Assembly (NCBI RefSeq): GCF_001273835.1
Contig: NZ_JHEI01000143.1
Coordinates: 1 to 64,000 of the forward strand
Reading direction: 5' to 3'
Length of the DNA stretch: 64,000 bases
Origin: Leucobacter celer subsp. astrifaciens
GTDB taxonomy: Bacteria > Actinomycetota > Actinomycetes > Actinomycetales > Microbacteriaceae
The position numbers were made by a program, and so were the translations under genes. The stretch's first letter is position 1; each line of letters begins with the position of its first letter. This document shows positions 36,362 through 47,686 of this stretch, piece by piece. The notes beneath the pieces are model-generated. The model ran no database searches. It worked only from the letters and a program-made list of their open reading frames with translations, and was not told the DNA's origin.

Positions 36362-36540
36362 GGTTGAGCGAGCGCGGATCGCTGGTTGAGCGAGCGCGGA
36401 TCGCTGGTTGAGCGGAGCGCGAAGCGCGGAGTCGAAACCGAGCGGAGTCGAAACCGGATCCTCGATTTCGATACTTCGACTCGTCGCTGCGCTCGCTCAA
36501 TCAGCGGCGCTCGCTGCGGTCGCTCGATCCGCTGCACTCG
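36362..36540. repeat. Cluster of REP-like GAGCGAG elements
   Basis: Two tandem 22-bp units GGTTGAGCGAGCGCGGATCG(CT) at 36362 and 36384, a third start at 36406, then the opposite-strand form from 36464 (GATTTCGATACTTCGACTCG, then CGCTCGCTCAATCAGCGG). The gap between opp and the exporter gene holds nothing else besides hairpin H1. Confidence 0.8.
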
Positions 36541-36577
36541 CTCGGCTGGCGGATGCGCCGCCGTTCGCGCGGCGGGG

Positions 36578-37768
36578 CTACCGAGTCAGGCGCACGTAGC
36601 GCAGGGCGCCCGCGCAGGCGAGCGCCGACGCGGTGAGCACGAACAGCGCCATGGGCAGCGCCGTGTGCTCGCCCCAGGCGCCCACGAGCGGGGACGCGAG
36701 GCCGCCCACCGCGAACTGCGAGGCGCCCAGCAGGGCCGAACCCGACCCGCGCGCCTCCTCGGAGAGGGACAGCGCGATGGCGCTCGCGTTCGACATGGTG
36801 AGGCCGGCGCCGCCGGTCAGCGTGAACGCGCACACGATGAAGAGCACGGGGGAGAGCGCGCCGCTCGCGCTGAGCGCGGTGAGTGCGACGCCTGCGGCCA
36901 GCGAGAGCACGCTGCCGATCAGCATCATGCGCTGCGCCGGAACGCGCCCCGCGAGGCTCGCGTTGATGGAGTTGGCCAGGATCATGGCGGCCGCGCCGGC
37001 GGCGAAGGCGAGCGAGTAGAGGATCGGCGGCATCCCCAGCACGATCTGCCCGACGAACGGGGAGGCCGAGATGTACGACATCATGCTGCCGAAGCCGAGC
37101 CCGAACACGCACATGAGCAGCACGAAGCGGCCGTTGCCGAGCATCGTCCCGAAGTTCCCCAGGGCCGTGCGGAGTCCCGCCCCGCTGCGCGCCTCGCGGG
37201 GCAGCGACTCGGGCACGAAGACGGCGGCGAGCACGAACATGGCCGTGGCGATCGCCGCGAGGGTCGCGAGCACGGTTCGCCAGTCGCCCACCGCGAGAAC
37301 CGCGCCGCCGATGGGCGGAGCGACGAGGGGACCGAGCCCGACGAACATGGCGATGAGGCTGATGGCGCGGATGGCGGCGGCGCCCTCGGAGAGATCGACC
37401 GCGATGGCGCGCGAGACGACGACGCCGGCGGATCCCGCGATCCCCTGCACCGCGCGCAGCGCGACGAAGACGGCGATGTTCGGGGAGAAGACCATCGCGA
37501 TGCTGGCGGCCGCGAAGACGGCGAGCGAGATGACGAGCACGGGGCGCCTGCCGCACTGGTCGGAGAGCGGGCCGAGCAGCAGTTGCCCGAGGCCCATGCC
37601 GATGAGGAACGCCGTGAGGGTGAGCTGCACGGAGGAGGGCTGCGCCCCGAGATCCCGGGCGATCGAGGTGAACGACGCCAGGTACATGTCGGTGGCGAAG
37701 GGGCCCACGGCGGCCAGGAACGAGAGCACCGCGAGAAGCCCGGGTGTGAGCTTGGGAGGCGCGGCCAT
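36578..37768 (-). CDS. MFS drug exporter, Bcr/CflA subfamily
   Basis: 396 aa with 12 TM segments. Motif A GPLSDQCGRRPVL and the early FATDMYLASFTSIARDLGA are typical of Bcr/CflA multidrug exporters (bicyclomycin, chloramphenicol). The ATG is chosen because TATGAT lies 6 nt upstream. Divergent from typA. Confidence 0.9.
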   Translation of the reverse strand: MAAPPKLTPGLLAVLSFLAAVGPFATDMYLASFTSIARDLGAQPSSVQLTLTAFLIGMGLGQLLLGPLSDQCGRRPVLVISLAVFAAASIAMVFSPNIAVFVALRAVQGIAGSAGVVVSRAIAVDLSEGAAAIRAISLIAMFVGLGPLVAPPIGGAVLAVGDWRTVLATLAAIATAMFVLAAVFVPESLPREARSGAGLRTALGNFGTMLGNGRFVLLMCVFGLGFGSMMSYISASPFVGQIVLGMPPILYSLAFAAGAAAMILANSINASLAGRVPAQRMMLIGSVLSLAAGVALTALSASGALSPVLFIVCAFTLTGGAGLTMSNASAIALSLSEEARGSGSALLGASQFAVGGLASPLVGAWGEHTALPMALFVLTASALACAGALRYVRLTR

Positions 37769-37774
37769 AAGCGG

Positions 37775-37780
37775 ATCATA
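37775..37780 (-). promoter_or_regulatory. -10 box of the Bcr/CflA exporter
   Basis: TATGAT on the minus strand, ending 6 nt before the ATG. Confidence 0.5.
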
Positions 37781-37938
37781 TACGATTTGCGTCGATATGT
37801 TCGAGTTCTCAGGGGCACCCCGCGCGATCCGATAGAATAGTACGTCGGCTTCTTCTGGCAAACCGGGTCCCGCATCCCGGTCGTGCTCGGCATCCCGCTG
37901 CGCCGGCGCTCCGCTCGTCTCGTTAGGACTCCACCTCT

Positions 37939-39846
<1,908 letters not shown>

Positions 39847-39866
39847 GGCCGGGCTTCCAGCTCTGC

Positions 39867-39896
39867 AGGGGCGCCTCGCGGTTGCGAGGCGCCCCT
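39867..39896 (+). terminator. Terminator of typA
   Basis: Perfect 13-bp stem (AGGGGCGCCTCGC with its complement), GGTT loop, 20 nt after the typA stop, followed by a short T-containing tail. Confidence 0.85.
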
Positions 39897-39989
39897 TCGC
39901 GTTTCCGGGCGCTGCCCGCGGTGCGTGGTACTGGCCAGGACCCTGCGCATTCCGCGCGTCGCTCCGGCCTCGTGGCGACCCGCGGGGGA

Positions 39990-41018
39990 TCAGCCGCGGG
40001 TGGTCGACTCGCGTATGTCGAGGGTGGCCGAGGGGGCGGTGATGGGCCCCTCCAGGGGGCGGCCCTCCGCGAGCCTGACCGCGACCTCGACCGCCAGCTG
40101 GGCGATCTCCTCGGGGTGCAGGTCGAGCGTGGTGACGGTGGGGCGCGAGGAGCGGTTCTGCGCTGCGCCGGAGCCCGCGGCGACGAGCAGATCCTCGGGT
40201 ACGCGGATGCCCCGTCGGATCGCGGCGGCAGCCACACCGGACGCGTGGCGTCCGGTGAGGCAGAAGATCGCGTCCGGGTGCTCCGCCGGGTCGCCGCCGA
40301 AGAAGTGATCGATGACGGCCTCACCCACCCGCTCTCCCTCGACCTCGGGGAGGGAGAGCACGAGCGGCTGCTGCTCGCGGGCCGCGCTCCACTCCGCCAG
40401 AGTGTGCTGCGAGCCGAGATTCCAGTCGTTGCGGTCGGTGCCGGTGACGAGTGCGATGCGCTGCGCGCCGGCCTCGGCGAGGTGGGACAGCATCAGCCGT
40501 GTCTGGTGCTCGGCGCCCTCGTCGATCTCGGGGAAGAGGCCGCGGCGGGCGGGATCGGCGCCGACCGTGACGAAGGGGATGCGCTGCTCGGAGAGCATGG
40601 TCAGCACGGGGTCGTTCTCGAACGGCTCGGTCACGATGTAGACGTCGGCCGCGAGTGCGCTGAAGGGCACGCCCGGTCGAGTCGGGTCGTCGATGAGCAT
40701 CATGCTGTATCCGTGCTCCATTGCGCTGAGCGACGCCGCGCCCGCGATCCGGAGGAAGTAGTCGACACCCTCCGGGAGGAAGGTGTCGAGGCTGTGGAGA
40801 GGCCGGATCACGAGTGCGATCAGCCCCAGGCGAGACTTCTGCAGCCCCCGGGCGATGGCGCTCGGGCGGTATCCGATCTCGGTCGCGATGCGCTCGATGC
40901 GCTCGATCGTCTCGCGTCGCACGATCCCCTTGCCGTTGAGAGCGTGCGAAACGGTCGTCGGTGAGACGCCCGCTGCCCTCGCCACGTCCTTGATGGTCGG
41001 TCTGCCGCTCTGCTGCAC
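39990..41018 (-). CDS. LacI-family repressor of cluster 1
   Basis: 342 aa. HTH TIKDVARAAGVSPTTVSHALNGKG (about 8-31), hinge helix IARGLQKSRLG, then a periplasmic-binding-like effector domain (GVDYFLRIAGAASLSAMEHGYSM ... FCLTGRHASGVAAAAIRRGI). GTG start from a TATCCT box 6 nt upstream. Divergent from the peptide ABC operon, whose promoter carries two LacI-like half-palindromes. Its effector is probably the transported compound. It shares distinctive segments with the second LacI gene at 48712. Confidence 0.9.
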   Translation of the reverse strand: MQQSGRPTIKDVARAAGVSPTTVSHALNGKGIVRRETIERIERIATEIGYRPSAIARGLQKSRLGLIALVIRPLHSLDTFLPEGVDYFLRIAGAASLSAMEHGYSMMLIDDPTRPGVPFSALAADVYIVTEPFENDPVLTMLSEQRIPFVTVGADPARRGLFPEIDEGAEHQTRLMLSHLAEAGAQRIALVTGTDRNDWNLGSQHTLAEWSAAREQQPLVLSLPEVEGERVGEAVIDHFFGGDPAEHPDAIFCLTGRHASGVAAAAIRRGIRVPEDLLVAAGSGAAQNRSSRPTVTTLDLHPEEIAQLAVEVAVRLAEGRPLEGPITAPSATLDIRESTTRG

Positions 41019-41024
41019 CCCGTC

Positions 41025-41030
41025 AGGATA
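41025..41030 (-). promoter_or_regulatory. -10 box of the LacI-1 gene
   Basis: TATCCT on the minus strand, 6 nt before the GTG. Confidence 0.45.
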
Positions 41031-41101
41031 TCTCCTCGTGCGCTTCGGACCGGCCGGAAATGGGTTGGGAAGACGGGAAAACCTCTGGAGGAGATGATTC
41101 C

Positions 41102-41127
41102 CAAACCGTTTTGCACAAACCGTTTTG
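41102..41127. promoter_or_regulatory. Tandem LacI-type operator of cluster 1
   Basis: CAAACCGTTTTG occurs twice, at 41102 and 41116, starting 14 bp apart. The core AAAnCGnTTT is the usual half-palindrome of LacI/GalR repressors with a central CG. The second copy overlaps the spacer of the predicted promoter. Confidence 0.8.
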
Positions 41128-41138
41128 GGTGCTAGCAT
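41111..41138 (+). promoter_or_regulatory. Promoter of peptide cluster 1
   Basis: TTGCAC (41111-41116) and TAGCAT (41133-41138) are 16 nt apart. The operator pair overlaps both the -35 box and the spacer, consistent with repression by steric blocking. Confidence 0.65.
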
Positions 41139-41212
41139 CCTCGTGGGTCTTCATCCAGCCGTGTGCCGGATCAAGGGGATTCAACGACGAAACTTCGAAT
41201 GGAGAAACTCAC

Positions 41213-42874
41213 GTGAAACTCGCAAAGATGAGGGCGCCCATCGCCCTGCTTGCCATCACGGGTCTGGCGCTCGCCGGCTGCGCCTCGGGGAGCCGCGGCG
41301 GCGACGCGCAGGAGAGCACCGGCGGCGGCACCGGGATCGAACTCGTGCAGCTCACGCCGGAGGCCACCGGCGAGGTCGACCGGGTCACCTGGAACTCGAC
41401 CTACGGCGAGCTCGCCAGCCTCGATCCCGCCAAGGCCTTCAACTACTCCGAGAACACGATCGTCTCGAACCTGTGCGAGCCGCTCTTCCAGATGCAGCCC
41501 GACTTCTCGGTGCAGCCCAACCTCGCCACCGGCGCCGAGACCGAGGACGGTCTCACCTGGACGATCGGGATCCGCGATGACGTCACCTTCTGGGACGGCT
41601 CGCCGATGACGATGGACGACGTCGTCTACTCGCTGAAGCGCCACAACGATCCGGCCGAGGGCAGCTACTGGACCGGTGGAGTCACCGCCAACATCGCCGA
41701 TGTCGAGCAGACCGGCGACTGGGAGGTCACGATCACGCTGAACACTCCCGATCAGCTGCTGTCCTCGTCGCTCTCCACCGTGCTCGGCGTGGTCGTGCAG
41801 GAGGAGCAGCGCAAGGCCGCCGGCGAGAACTACGGCAACCCCGACACCGGCGTCATGTGCACGGGTCCGCTGCAGTTCACCCCGGGGGACTGGAAGCAGG
41901 GACAGTCCATCACGCTGACGCGCTACGACGGCTACTGGAACGCCGACCGGGCAGCGAAGGCCCAGGAGGTCGAGATCGGCTTCGTGGTCGATCCGACCGC
42001 CATCGCCAACGGCCTCTCGACCGGTGAGATCCAGGGCTCCTACGACGTGCCGCTGCCGGCGCTCGGCCAGCTCTCGAGCAGCACGAGCGGCTCGCTCTAC
42101 TACGGCGAGGGCATGCAGATCATGGCGATCATCTCGACGGGCAACGGCCTGTTCGGCGATCCCGCCGTGCGCCGCGCACTGACTCGCGCCACCGACCGCC
42201 AGGCCATCGCCGACACGGTCTACGAGGGCACCGGCACGCCGTCGCGCTCGGTAGTGCCGCAAGCGCCGTGGGACGCGATCTCGGGCGTCGAGGAACTGCG
42301 CGATGAGCAGCTGCCGGATCTGAGCTACGACATCGAGGCGGCGAAGGCCGAACTCGAGCAGACCGACGTCGACCTCACCCAGCCCATCAAGATCGCCTAC
42401 CCGAGCGAGCGCTCGTTCTACGCGGACATCCTCAACGAGATGGCGAACGGTGCCAAGGAGCTCGGCATCACGCTCGAGCCGACCGGCGTGCCGAGCGCGC
42501 AGTTCGGCTCGTTCTTCTCCGACCCGGCCGCACGCGAGGGCTTCGACGGCTTCGTCACGACGAACTACCTGAGCGCGCCCGAACCGCTGCTCCACCTCGT
42601 GAGCGTGGCCAAGACCGGCAGCGATCAGAACTACGCCGGGTTCTCGGATCCCGCGATCGACGCGGCGCTCGAAGCCGCGCTCGCCGAGGGCGACCCGCAG
42701 CGGCGCGCCGAGCTGACCGTCGAGGCCGAGGCGCTCGTCATGCAGCAGCAGCCCTGGGTGCCGATCAACGACCTCGCGGTCCGTCTCTACATGGACGGAG
42801 CCGTCACCGGTGCGCCCGCGTCGTTCGTCTACCTCTACTACCCCTGGGCCGCCGACCTCGGCTCGGCCGAGTAG
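41213..42874 (+). CDS. Peptide-type substrate-binding lipoprotein, cluster 1
   Basis: 553 aa SBP family 5. Lipobox ALAGC (Cys23), Gly/Ser linker, then ANLCEPLFQM, LTWTIGIRDDVTFWDGSPMTMDDVVYSLKR, RRALTRATDRQAIADTVYEG. GTG start with GGAG 9 nt upstream. First gene of a LacI-controlled operon; a ligand related to N-acyl or modified peptides is inferred from the C45 hydrolase at the operon end. Confidence 0.92.
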   Translation: MKLAKMRAPIALLAITGLALAGCASGSRGGDAQESTGGGTGIELVQLTPEATGEVDRVTWNSTYGELASLDPAKAFNYSENTIVSNLCEPLFQMQPDFSVQPNLATGAETEDGLTWTIGIRDDVTFWDGSPMTMDDVVYSLKRHNDPAEGSYWTGGVTANIADVEQTGDWEVTITLNTPDQLLSSSLSTVLGVVVQEEQRKAAGENYGNPDTGVMCTGPLQFTPGDWKQGQSITLTRYDGYWNADRAAKAQEVEIGFVVDPTAIANGLSTGEIQGSYDVPLPALGQLSSSTSGSLYYGEGMQIMAIISTGNGLFGDPAVRRALTRATDRQAIADTVYEGTGTPSRSVVPQAPWDAISGVEELRDEQLPDLSYDIEAAKAELEQTDVDLTQPIKIAYPSERSFYADILNEMANGAKELGITLEPTGVPSAQFGSFFSDPAAREGFDGFVTTNYLSAPEPLLHLVSVAKTGSDQNYAGFSDPAIDAALEAALAEGDPQRRAELTVEAEALVMQQQPWVPINDLAVRLYMDGAVTGAPASFVYLYYPWAADLGSAE

Positions 42875-42903
42875 GCGCTGAATCCCGCAGGAAGGGATCG
42901 TCC

Positions 42904-43854
42904 ATGATCTACGTGCTCAAACGGCTCGGCGCACTCGCCGCAGTGCTCGTCGTCTCCAGCTTCATCGTGTTCTCGGGGATGTATCTCGCTCCCGGGAGTC
43001 CCGAGCAGTTCCTCGTGCAGGGACGAACGGTGAGCCCCGAGGTGCTCGCGTCGATCCGCGCGCAGTACGGGCTGGACGATCCCTTCCTCATCCGCTACTG
43101 GAACTGGCTGATGGACGTGCTGCAGGGCGATCTCGGTCGCTCGCTGCTCACGCAGCAGGACGTGTCCGCCCTCGTGGCGTCGCGTCTGCCCACGACGCTG
43201 TTCCTGGCGGCCTTCGCCGCGATCCTCATCACCGTGCTGGGTGTGGGGCTCGGGGTGCTCGCGGCGACGCGCTCGGGTGCCTTCGAGAAGCTCGTGGTCT
43301 TCGGTTCGAACCTCGGGTTCGCGGTGCCCACCTTCTTCGCGGCGCTCGTGCTCATGTTCGTGTTCGGCTCGAATCTCGGCTGGTTCCCGGTTGCCGGATC
43401 CGGTGAGGGATTCGTCGACCGGCTCTGGCACCTCACGCTGCCGGCCATCGCGCTCGCCTTCCCCGGCATCGCCGTCGTGGCCCGCATCACCCGCACCGCG
43501 GTGCGGGAGGAGCAGGGCTCGGAGCACGTGATCATGGCGATCGCCCGCGGTGTGCCCAAGCAGTTCGTGCTGTGGCGGCACACCATCCGAAACTCGATGC
43601 TGCCCGTCACCACGGTGCTCGGCACCAACATCGCCGGACTGCTCGCGAGCGCGTTCGTGATCGAGTATGCCTTCACCCTCGACGGCATCGGATCCCTGCT
43701 CGTGAACTCGGTGCAGAAGAAGGACTTCGCGGTGGTGCAGGCCATCGCGCTCATCATGGTGCTGGCATTCGGCCTCATCAATCTCATCGTCGACCTGCTC
43801 TACGCGGTGATCGACCCACGTGTCCGGCTGAGCAAGGGAGCGGCAGCACGATGA
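42904..43854 (+). CDS. Peptide ABC transporter permease (DppB-type), cluster 1
   Basis: 316 aa, six TM segments, MIYVLKRLGALAAVLVVSSFIVFSGMYLAPGSPEQ start and EAA loop IMAIARGVPKQFVLWRHTIRNSMLPV. AAGGGA precedes the ATG. ATGA overlap with the next permease gene. Confidence 0.93.
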   Translation: MIYVLKRLGALAAVLVVSSFIVFSGMYLAPGSPEQFLVQGRTVSPEVLASIRAQYGLDDPFLIRYWNWLMDVLQGDLGRSLLTQQDVSALVASRLPTTLFLAAFAAILITVLGVGLGVLAATRSGAFEKLVVFGSNLGFAVPTFFAALVLMFVFGSNLGWFPVAGSGEGFVDRLWHLTLPAIALAFPGIAVVARITRTAVREEQGSEHVIMAIARGVPKQFVLWRHTIRNSMLPVTTVLGTNIAGLLASAFVIEYAFTLDGIGSLLVNSVQKKDFAVVQAIALIMVLAFGLINLIVDLLYAVIDPRVRLSKGAAAR

Positions 43855-44786
43855 CTCAGCAGAAGATGAAGCGGGATCCCGGCGCGAACACGAGCGCGCA
43901 GGACACGGTTGCGGTGCAACTGCTGCGCAAGCATCGCAACGACGTGCCGATCTCGGGCTGGCGGCTGCTCGCCAAGCGTCTCGGGCCGGTCGGGCTGATC
44001 AGCCTCGGCATCATCGCGATCGTGGTGCTCATGGCGCTCCTCGCTCCGGTCATCGCACCCTACGACCCCTACGAGGGGAGCGTCACCGCGCGCCACGAGG
44101 CCTGGAGTCTCGCACACCTCATGGGCACCGACCAGTCGGGCCGCGACATCCTGTCGCGCATCATCTGGGGTGCGCGCACGAGCCTCATCGGCCCCACGAT
44201 CGTGATCCTCGTCACCGCGTTCCTCGCGACGACGCTCGCGCTCACGGCCGTGTGGTTCGGCGGCCGGGTCGACGCGCTCATCAGCCGCGTGCTCGACATC
44301 CTCTTCGCGTTCCCCAACATGCTGCTCGCGATCCTCGCGGTGGCGATCTTCGGCCCCTCGCTGATCACCGCCTCAATCGCACTCGCGATCGGCTTCACGC
44401 CCTACTCGGCGCGCGTCATCCGCTCCGTCGCGCTGCGGGAGCGCAACCTCCCGTACGTCGCCTCGGCGCAGCTGCAGGGCATCTCCGGATTCATCATCAC
44501 CGCGCGGCACATCCTGCCCAACGTGCGCACCCAGATCCTCACGGGCATGACGATCAACTTCGGCTACGCCATGATCGAGCTCGCCGCGCTCTCCTTCCTC
44601 GGCCTCGGCGTGCAGCCGCCCACCCCCGACTGGGGCCTCATGGTCTCGAACGGGCAGGCCTCGCTGCAGCAGGGCTACTGGGAGCAGAGCATCTTCGCGG
44701 GCCTCGCCATCGTGATCACGGTCGCCGCCTTCGGATACGTCGGCGAGCAGCTGGGCGGCCGCCGCGCTTCGGGAAGGACACGCTGA
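43851..44786 (+). CDS. Peptide ABC transporter permease (DppC-type), cluster 1
   Basis: 311 aa with a 45-residue cytosolic tail, then six TM segments and the EAA loop LPYVASAQLQGISGFIITARHILPNV. Stop TGA shares one base with the ATG of the ATPase gene (TGATG). Confidence 0.93.
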   Translation: MTQQKMKRDPGANTSAQDTVAVQLLRKHRNDVPISGWRLLAKRLGPVGLISLGIIAIVVLMALLAPVIAPYDPYEGSVTARHEAWSLAHLMGTDQSGRDILSRIIWGARTSLIGPTIVILVTAFLATTLALTAVWFGGRVDALISRVLDILFAFPNMLLAILAVAIFGPSLITASIALAIGFTPYSARVIRSVALRERNLPYVASAQLQGISGFIITARHILPNVRTQILTGMTINFGYAMIELAALSFLGLGVQPPTPDWGLMVSNGQASLQQGYWEQSIFAGLAIVITVAAFGYVGEQLGGRRASGRTR

Positions 44787-45718
44787 TGCTGAAGATCGAC
44801 GGACTGGTACTGACGGTCGTCGACCCCGATACGGGGCACGAGACCGAGATCCTCCACGGCAATTCGTTCGAGCTCGCGCAGGGGGAGGCCCTCGGCCTCG
44901 TCGGCGAGTCGGGATCCGGCAAGTCGATGACGCTCAAGTGCATCCTCGGCATCGAACCCGGCGGGGCGCGCGTCGAGGGGGCGATCGAACTCGACGGCAC
45001 CGACCTGCTGGCCTCGGGCGGCGAGACGCTGCGCCGCATCAGGGCGGAGGACCTCGCGCTCATCGCGCAGAACCCGCACGGCGCGCTCAACCCGGTGCTG
45101 CCGGTCGGGCGCTTCCTCATCGAGGGAATGAGCGACGCCCGATCGATGGGCAAGGCCGAGGCCCGCGAGAGGGCCGCGGATCTGCTGCGCCAGGTGGGCA
45201 TCGCCGACACCGAGCGCGTGCTGCACTCCTACCCCCACCAGCTCTCCGGCGGCATGCTGCAGCGCGTGGTGATCGCGGGGGCGATCTCGGGCGACCCGAA
45301 GCTGCTGCTCGCCGACGAGCCGACCACCGCGCTCGACGTGACCACGCAGGCCGAGGTCGTCGCGATCCTCGACGAGAAGCGCCGCGAGCACGGCCTCTCG
45401 ATGATCTTCGTCACCCACGATCTCGACCTCGCCGCGGCCGTGTGCGATCGGCTCGCGGTGATGAAGGACGGCGAGATCCTCGAGATCGGCACTCCGGAGC
45501 AGATCCGGGATCGGCCCCGGACCGACTACACCCGCAAGCTCATGGCCGCACGGCCCATGCTCTACCCCGAGGGGCACCCCGCCGCGTTCCTCGGGGGCGG
45601 CGCCGGGGCGAGCCCGCTGGGAGACGGCTCCGGCGGGATCACGGAGAAGAGCGGGATCACGGAGAAGAGCGGGATCACGGAGAAGAGCGGGATGAGCGGC
45701 GAGGAGGCCGGCGCATGA
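44786..45718 (+). CDS. Peptide ABC transporter ATPase (DppD-type) with repeat tail, cluster 1
   Basis: 310 aa. Walker A GESGSGKSM, signature LSGGMLQRVV, Walker B LLADEPTTALD, H-loop THDLDL. After the oligopeptide-type C-terminal region, residues 284-301 are three copies of GITEKS encoded by an 18-bp tandem repeat, an unusual appendage. Confidence 0.92.
   Translation: MLKIDGLVLTVVDPDTGHETEILHGNSFELAQGEALGLVGESGSGKSMTLKCILGIEPGGARVEGAIELDGTDLLASGGETLRRIRAEDLALIAQNPHGALNPVLPVGRFLIEGMSDARSMGKAEARERAADLLRQVGIADTERVLHSYPHQLSGGMLQRVVIAGAISGDPKLLLADEPTTALDVTTQAEVVAILDEKRREHGLSMIFVTHDLDLAAAVCDRLAVMKDGEILEIGTPEQIRDRPRTDYTRKLMAARPMLYPEGHPAAFLGGGAGASPLGDGSGGITEKSGITEKSGITEKSGMSGEEAGA
45635..45688. repeat. 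18-bp tandem repeat x3 in the ATPase gene
   Basis: Three perfect copies of GGGATCACGGAGAAGAGC, in frame, encode (GITEKS)3 just before the stop; a truncated fourth copy (GGGAT) follows. Confidence 0.95.
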
Positions 45719-46545
45719 GCACCACACCGATCATCGAGGTCGAGCACCTGAAGCGCACCTTCCACCTCGGCCGCAAGGCCAGCGTCGCCGCGCTCGACGA
45801 CGTCTCCTGCGAGCTGCGCGAGGGCACCTGCCTCGCGGTGGTCGGCGAGTCCGGCTCGGGCAAGTCGACCCTCGCCCGCGTGGTCGTGGGCCTCGAATCG
45901 GCCGACGCGGGAACGGTGCGCATCGCCGGTCGCGACGTGCGGCCGACCACCGCGCGACGTCAGTTGCGCGAGCGGGCCGCGCTCGTGCAGATGGTGTTCC
46001 AGGACCCGCAGGGTTCGCTCAACCGTTCGCTGCCGGTCTCCGCCACGATCGACGAGATGCTGCGCGCGCACCGCCCCGACCTCGACAAGCGCGGCCGCCG
46101 GGCCCGCGTGCTCGAGTTGTTCGACGAGGTCGGTCTCACGGAGCGCCACGCCGACGCCAAGCCGGCCGCCCTCTCCGGCGGCCAGAAGCAGCGCGTCGCG
46201 ATCGCCCGCGCGCTCGCGGCCGAGCCGAAGATCATCGTGCTCGACGAGGCCGTCTCGGCGCTCGACGTCTCGGTGCAGGCCCAGGTGCTCGACCTGCTCA
46301 AACGGCTGCGCGCCGAGCACGGCCTCTCCTACCTCTTCATCACCCACGACCTCTCGGTGGTGCGCGATATCGCCGACGACGTGGTGGTGATGCGCACGGG
46401 CCGCATCATCGAGCGCGGCACCGTGCACGAGGTGCTCGACGACCCGCAGCAGCCCTACACCAGGCTGCTCATCGCATCGGCCCCGAGGCCGGGCTGGAGA
46501 CCGCAGCGCGGCCTGCGCGACGCGCTCATGGGCGCCGACGCCTGA
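45715..46545 (+). CDS. Peptide ABC transporter ATPase (DppF-type), cluster 1
   Basis: 276 aa. Walker A GESGSGKST, Q-loop FQDPQGSLN, signature LSGGQKQRVA, Walker B IIVLDEAVSALD. ATGA overlap with the upstream ATPase gene. Confidence 0.93.
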   Translation: MSTTPIIEVEHLKRTFHLGRKASVAALDDVSCELREGTCLAVVGESGSGKSTLARVVVGLESADAGTVRIAGRDVRPTTARRQLRERAALVQMVFQDPQGSLNRSLPVSATIDEMLRAHRPDLDKRGRRARVLELFDEVGLTERHADAKPAALSGGQKQRVAIARALAAEPKIIVLDEAVSALDVSVQAQVLDLLKRLRAEHGLSYLFITHDLSVVRDIADDVVVMRTGRIIERGTVHEVLDDPQQPYTRLLIASAPRPGWRPQRGLRDALMGADA

Positions 46546-46583
46546 TCCTCGACCCCACGACCATCAACACCCGAAGGACCGAA

Positions 46584-47648
46584 ATGACCGACAAGACCGA
46601 ACGCCTGCACCTCGAGGTCGCGGGCGCCACGCACCGCGAGCTGGGCCTCAGCCGGGGCGCCGCGCTGCGCGGGAGCCTCGGCGGCGCCTACGCGAAGTAC
46701 GCGGAGCTGTTCCGGGTGCTGGGGGTGGACGAGGAGCGCGAGCGCGACGGTGTGGCGCGGGTGATCGCTGCGCTGCGCGGCTGGCGGCCGGAGCTGCTCG
46801 AGGCGTTCGAGGGCATCGCCGAGGGGGCCGGCGTCGAGTTCGAGAAGATCGTCGCGCTCAACGCCCGCACCGAGCTCATCGCGCTCGGCGACAAGCCGTC
46901 GAGCGAGTGCTCGACGCTCACCGCCGAGATCGGGGAGCAGCGCTACGGGGTGCAGACCTGGGACTGGCACATCGAGCTCGATCCGTTCTGGCACACGCAC
47001 ACGGTAGCCGGCCCCGGGCTGCGCTACGCGGGTCTGACCGAGCAGGGCATCCTCTCGAAGATCGGCGTGAACGAGGCCGGCCTGGCGCTGCACTTCAATA
47101 TTCTCGGGCACCGCGACGATTGTCCCGACGGGGTGCCCATGCATGTGCTCTCGAGCGTGGTGCTGTCCGAGTGCCGCACCGTCGATGAGGCTATCGCGCT
47201 GATCCGCGAGGCGCCGGTCACCTCCTCGTCGGCCTTCACCATGCTCGACGCGCAGCGCGCGGTGTCGGTCGAGATGAGCCCCGAGGGCGTGTTCGTGATC
47301 GAGGCGGTCGCCGGATCCGTTCAGCGCACCAACCACTTCCAGCACGAGACGCCGCTCTCCGCCCAGAAGTCGGAGATCTACGAGCCCGACTCCTCGGAGC
47401 GCCTCGCGCTGGTGCGCGCACGCCTTGCGGAGGGGCGACCCGTCGCGCCGGCCGACCTGGTGCGGGTGCTGTTGACCGAGGAAGGCGAGCCGCCGCTCAC
47501 CTGCCGCGCTGATATGTCCAAAGGATACGGCGAACGGTGGGCCACCCTCGCGACGCTCATCACCGACCCGCAGGCCCGCACGATCCGGATCCTCGACGGC
47601 ATGCCCACCGACGCCGAGACGGGGGAGTGGCGCGTGCTCGCGGTGTAG
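46584..47648 (+). CDS. C45 autoproteolytic Ntn hydrolase/acyltransferase, cluster 1
   Basis: 354 aa, isopenicillin N acyltransferase-like (peptidase family C45). The likely self-cleavage site and nucleophile is Cys109 in SSECSTL, preceded by the family motif LNARTEL and followed by YGVQTWDWH and GILSKIGVNEAGLALHFNIL. The enzyme should cut or transfer an acyl group on an amide such as an N-acyl amino acid or acylated peptide. AAGGACCGAA precedes the ATG. Last gene of the operon, followed by hairpin H2. No signal peptide, so it acts after import. Confidence 0.9.
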   Translation: MTDKTERLHLEVAGATHRELGLSRGAALRGSLGGAYAKYAELFRVLGVDEERERDGVARVIAALRGWRPELLEAFEGIAEGAGVEFEKIVALNARTELIALGDKPSSECSTLTAEIGEQRYGVQTWDWHIELDPFWHTHTVAGPGLRYAGLTEQGILSKIGVNEAGLALHFNILGHRDDCPDGVPMHVLSSVVLSECRTVDEAIALIREAPVTSSSAFTMLDAQRAVSVEMSPEGVFVIEAVAGSVQRTNHFQHETPLSAQKSEIYEPDSSERLALVRARLAEGRPVAPADLVRVLLTEEGEPPLTCRADMSKGYGERWATLATLITDPQARTIRILDGMPTDAETGEWRVLAV

Positions 47649-47686
47649 GGCGGCGCGGCTGGTCCACGCCCCGCGGCGCTTGAAAT

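Noticed and set aside
37781..37938. Riboswitch in the typA leader
   Set aside because: The leader is GC-rich with some inverted stretches, but no known riboswitch core was recognised.
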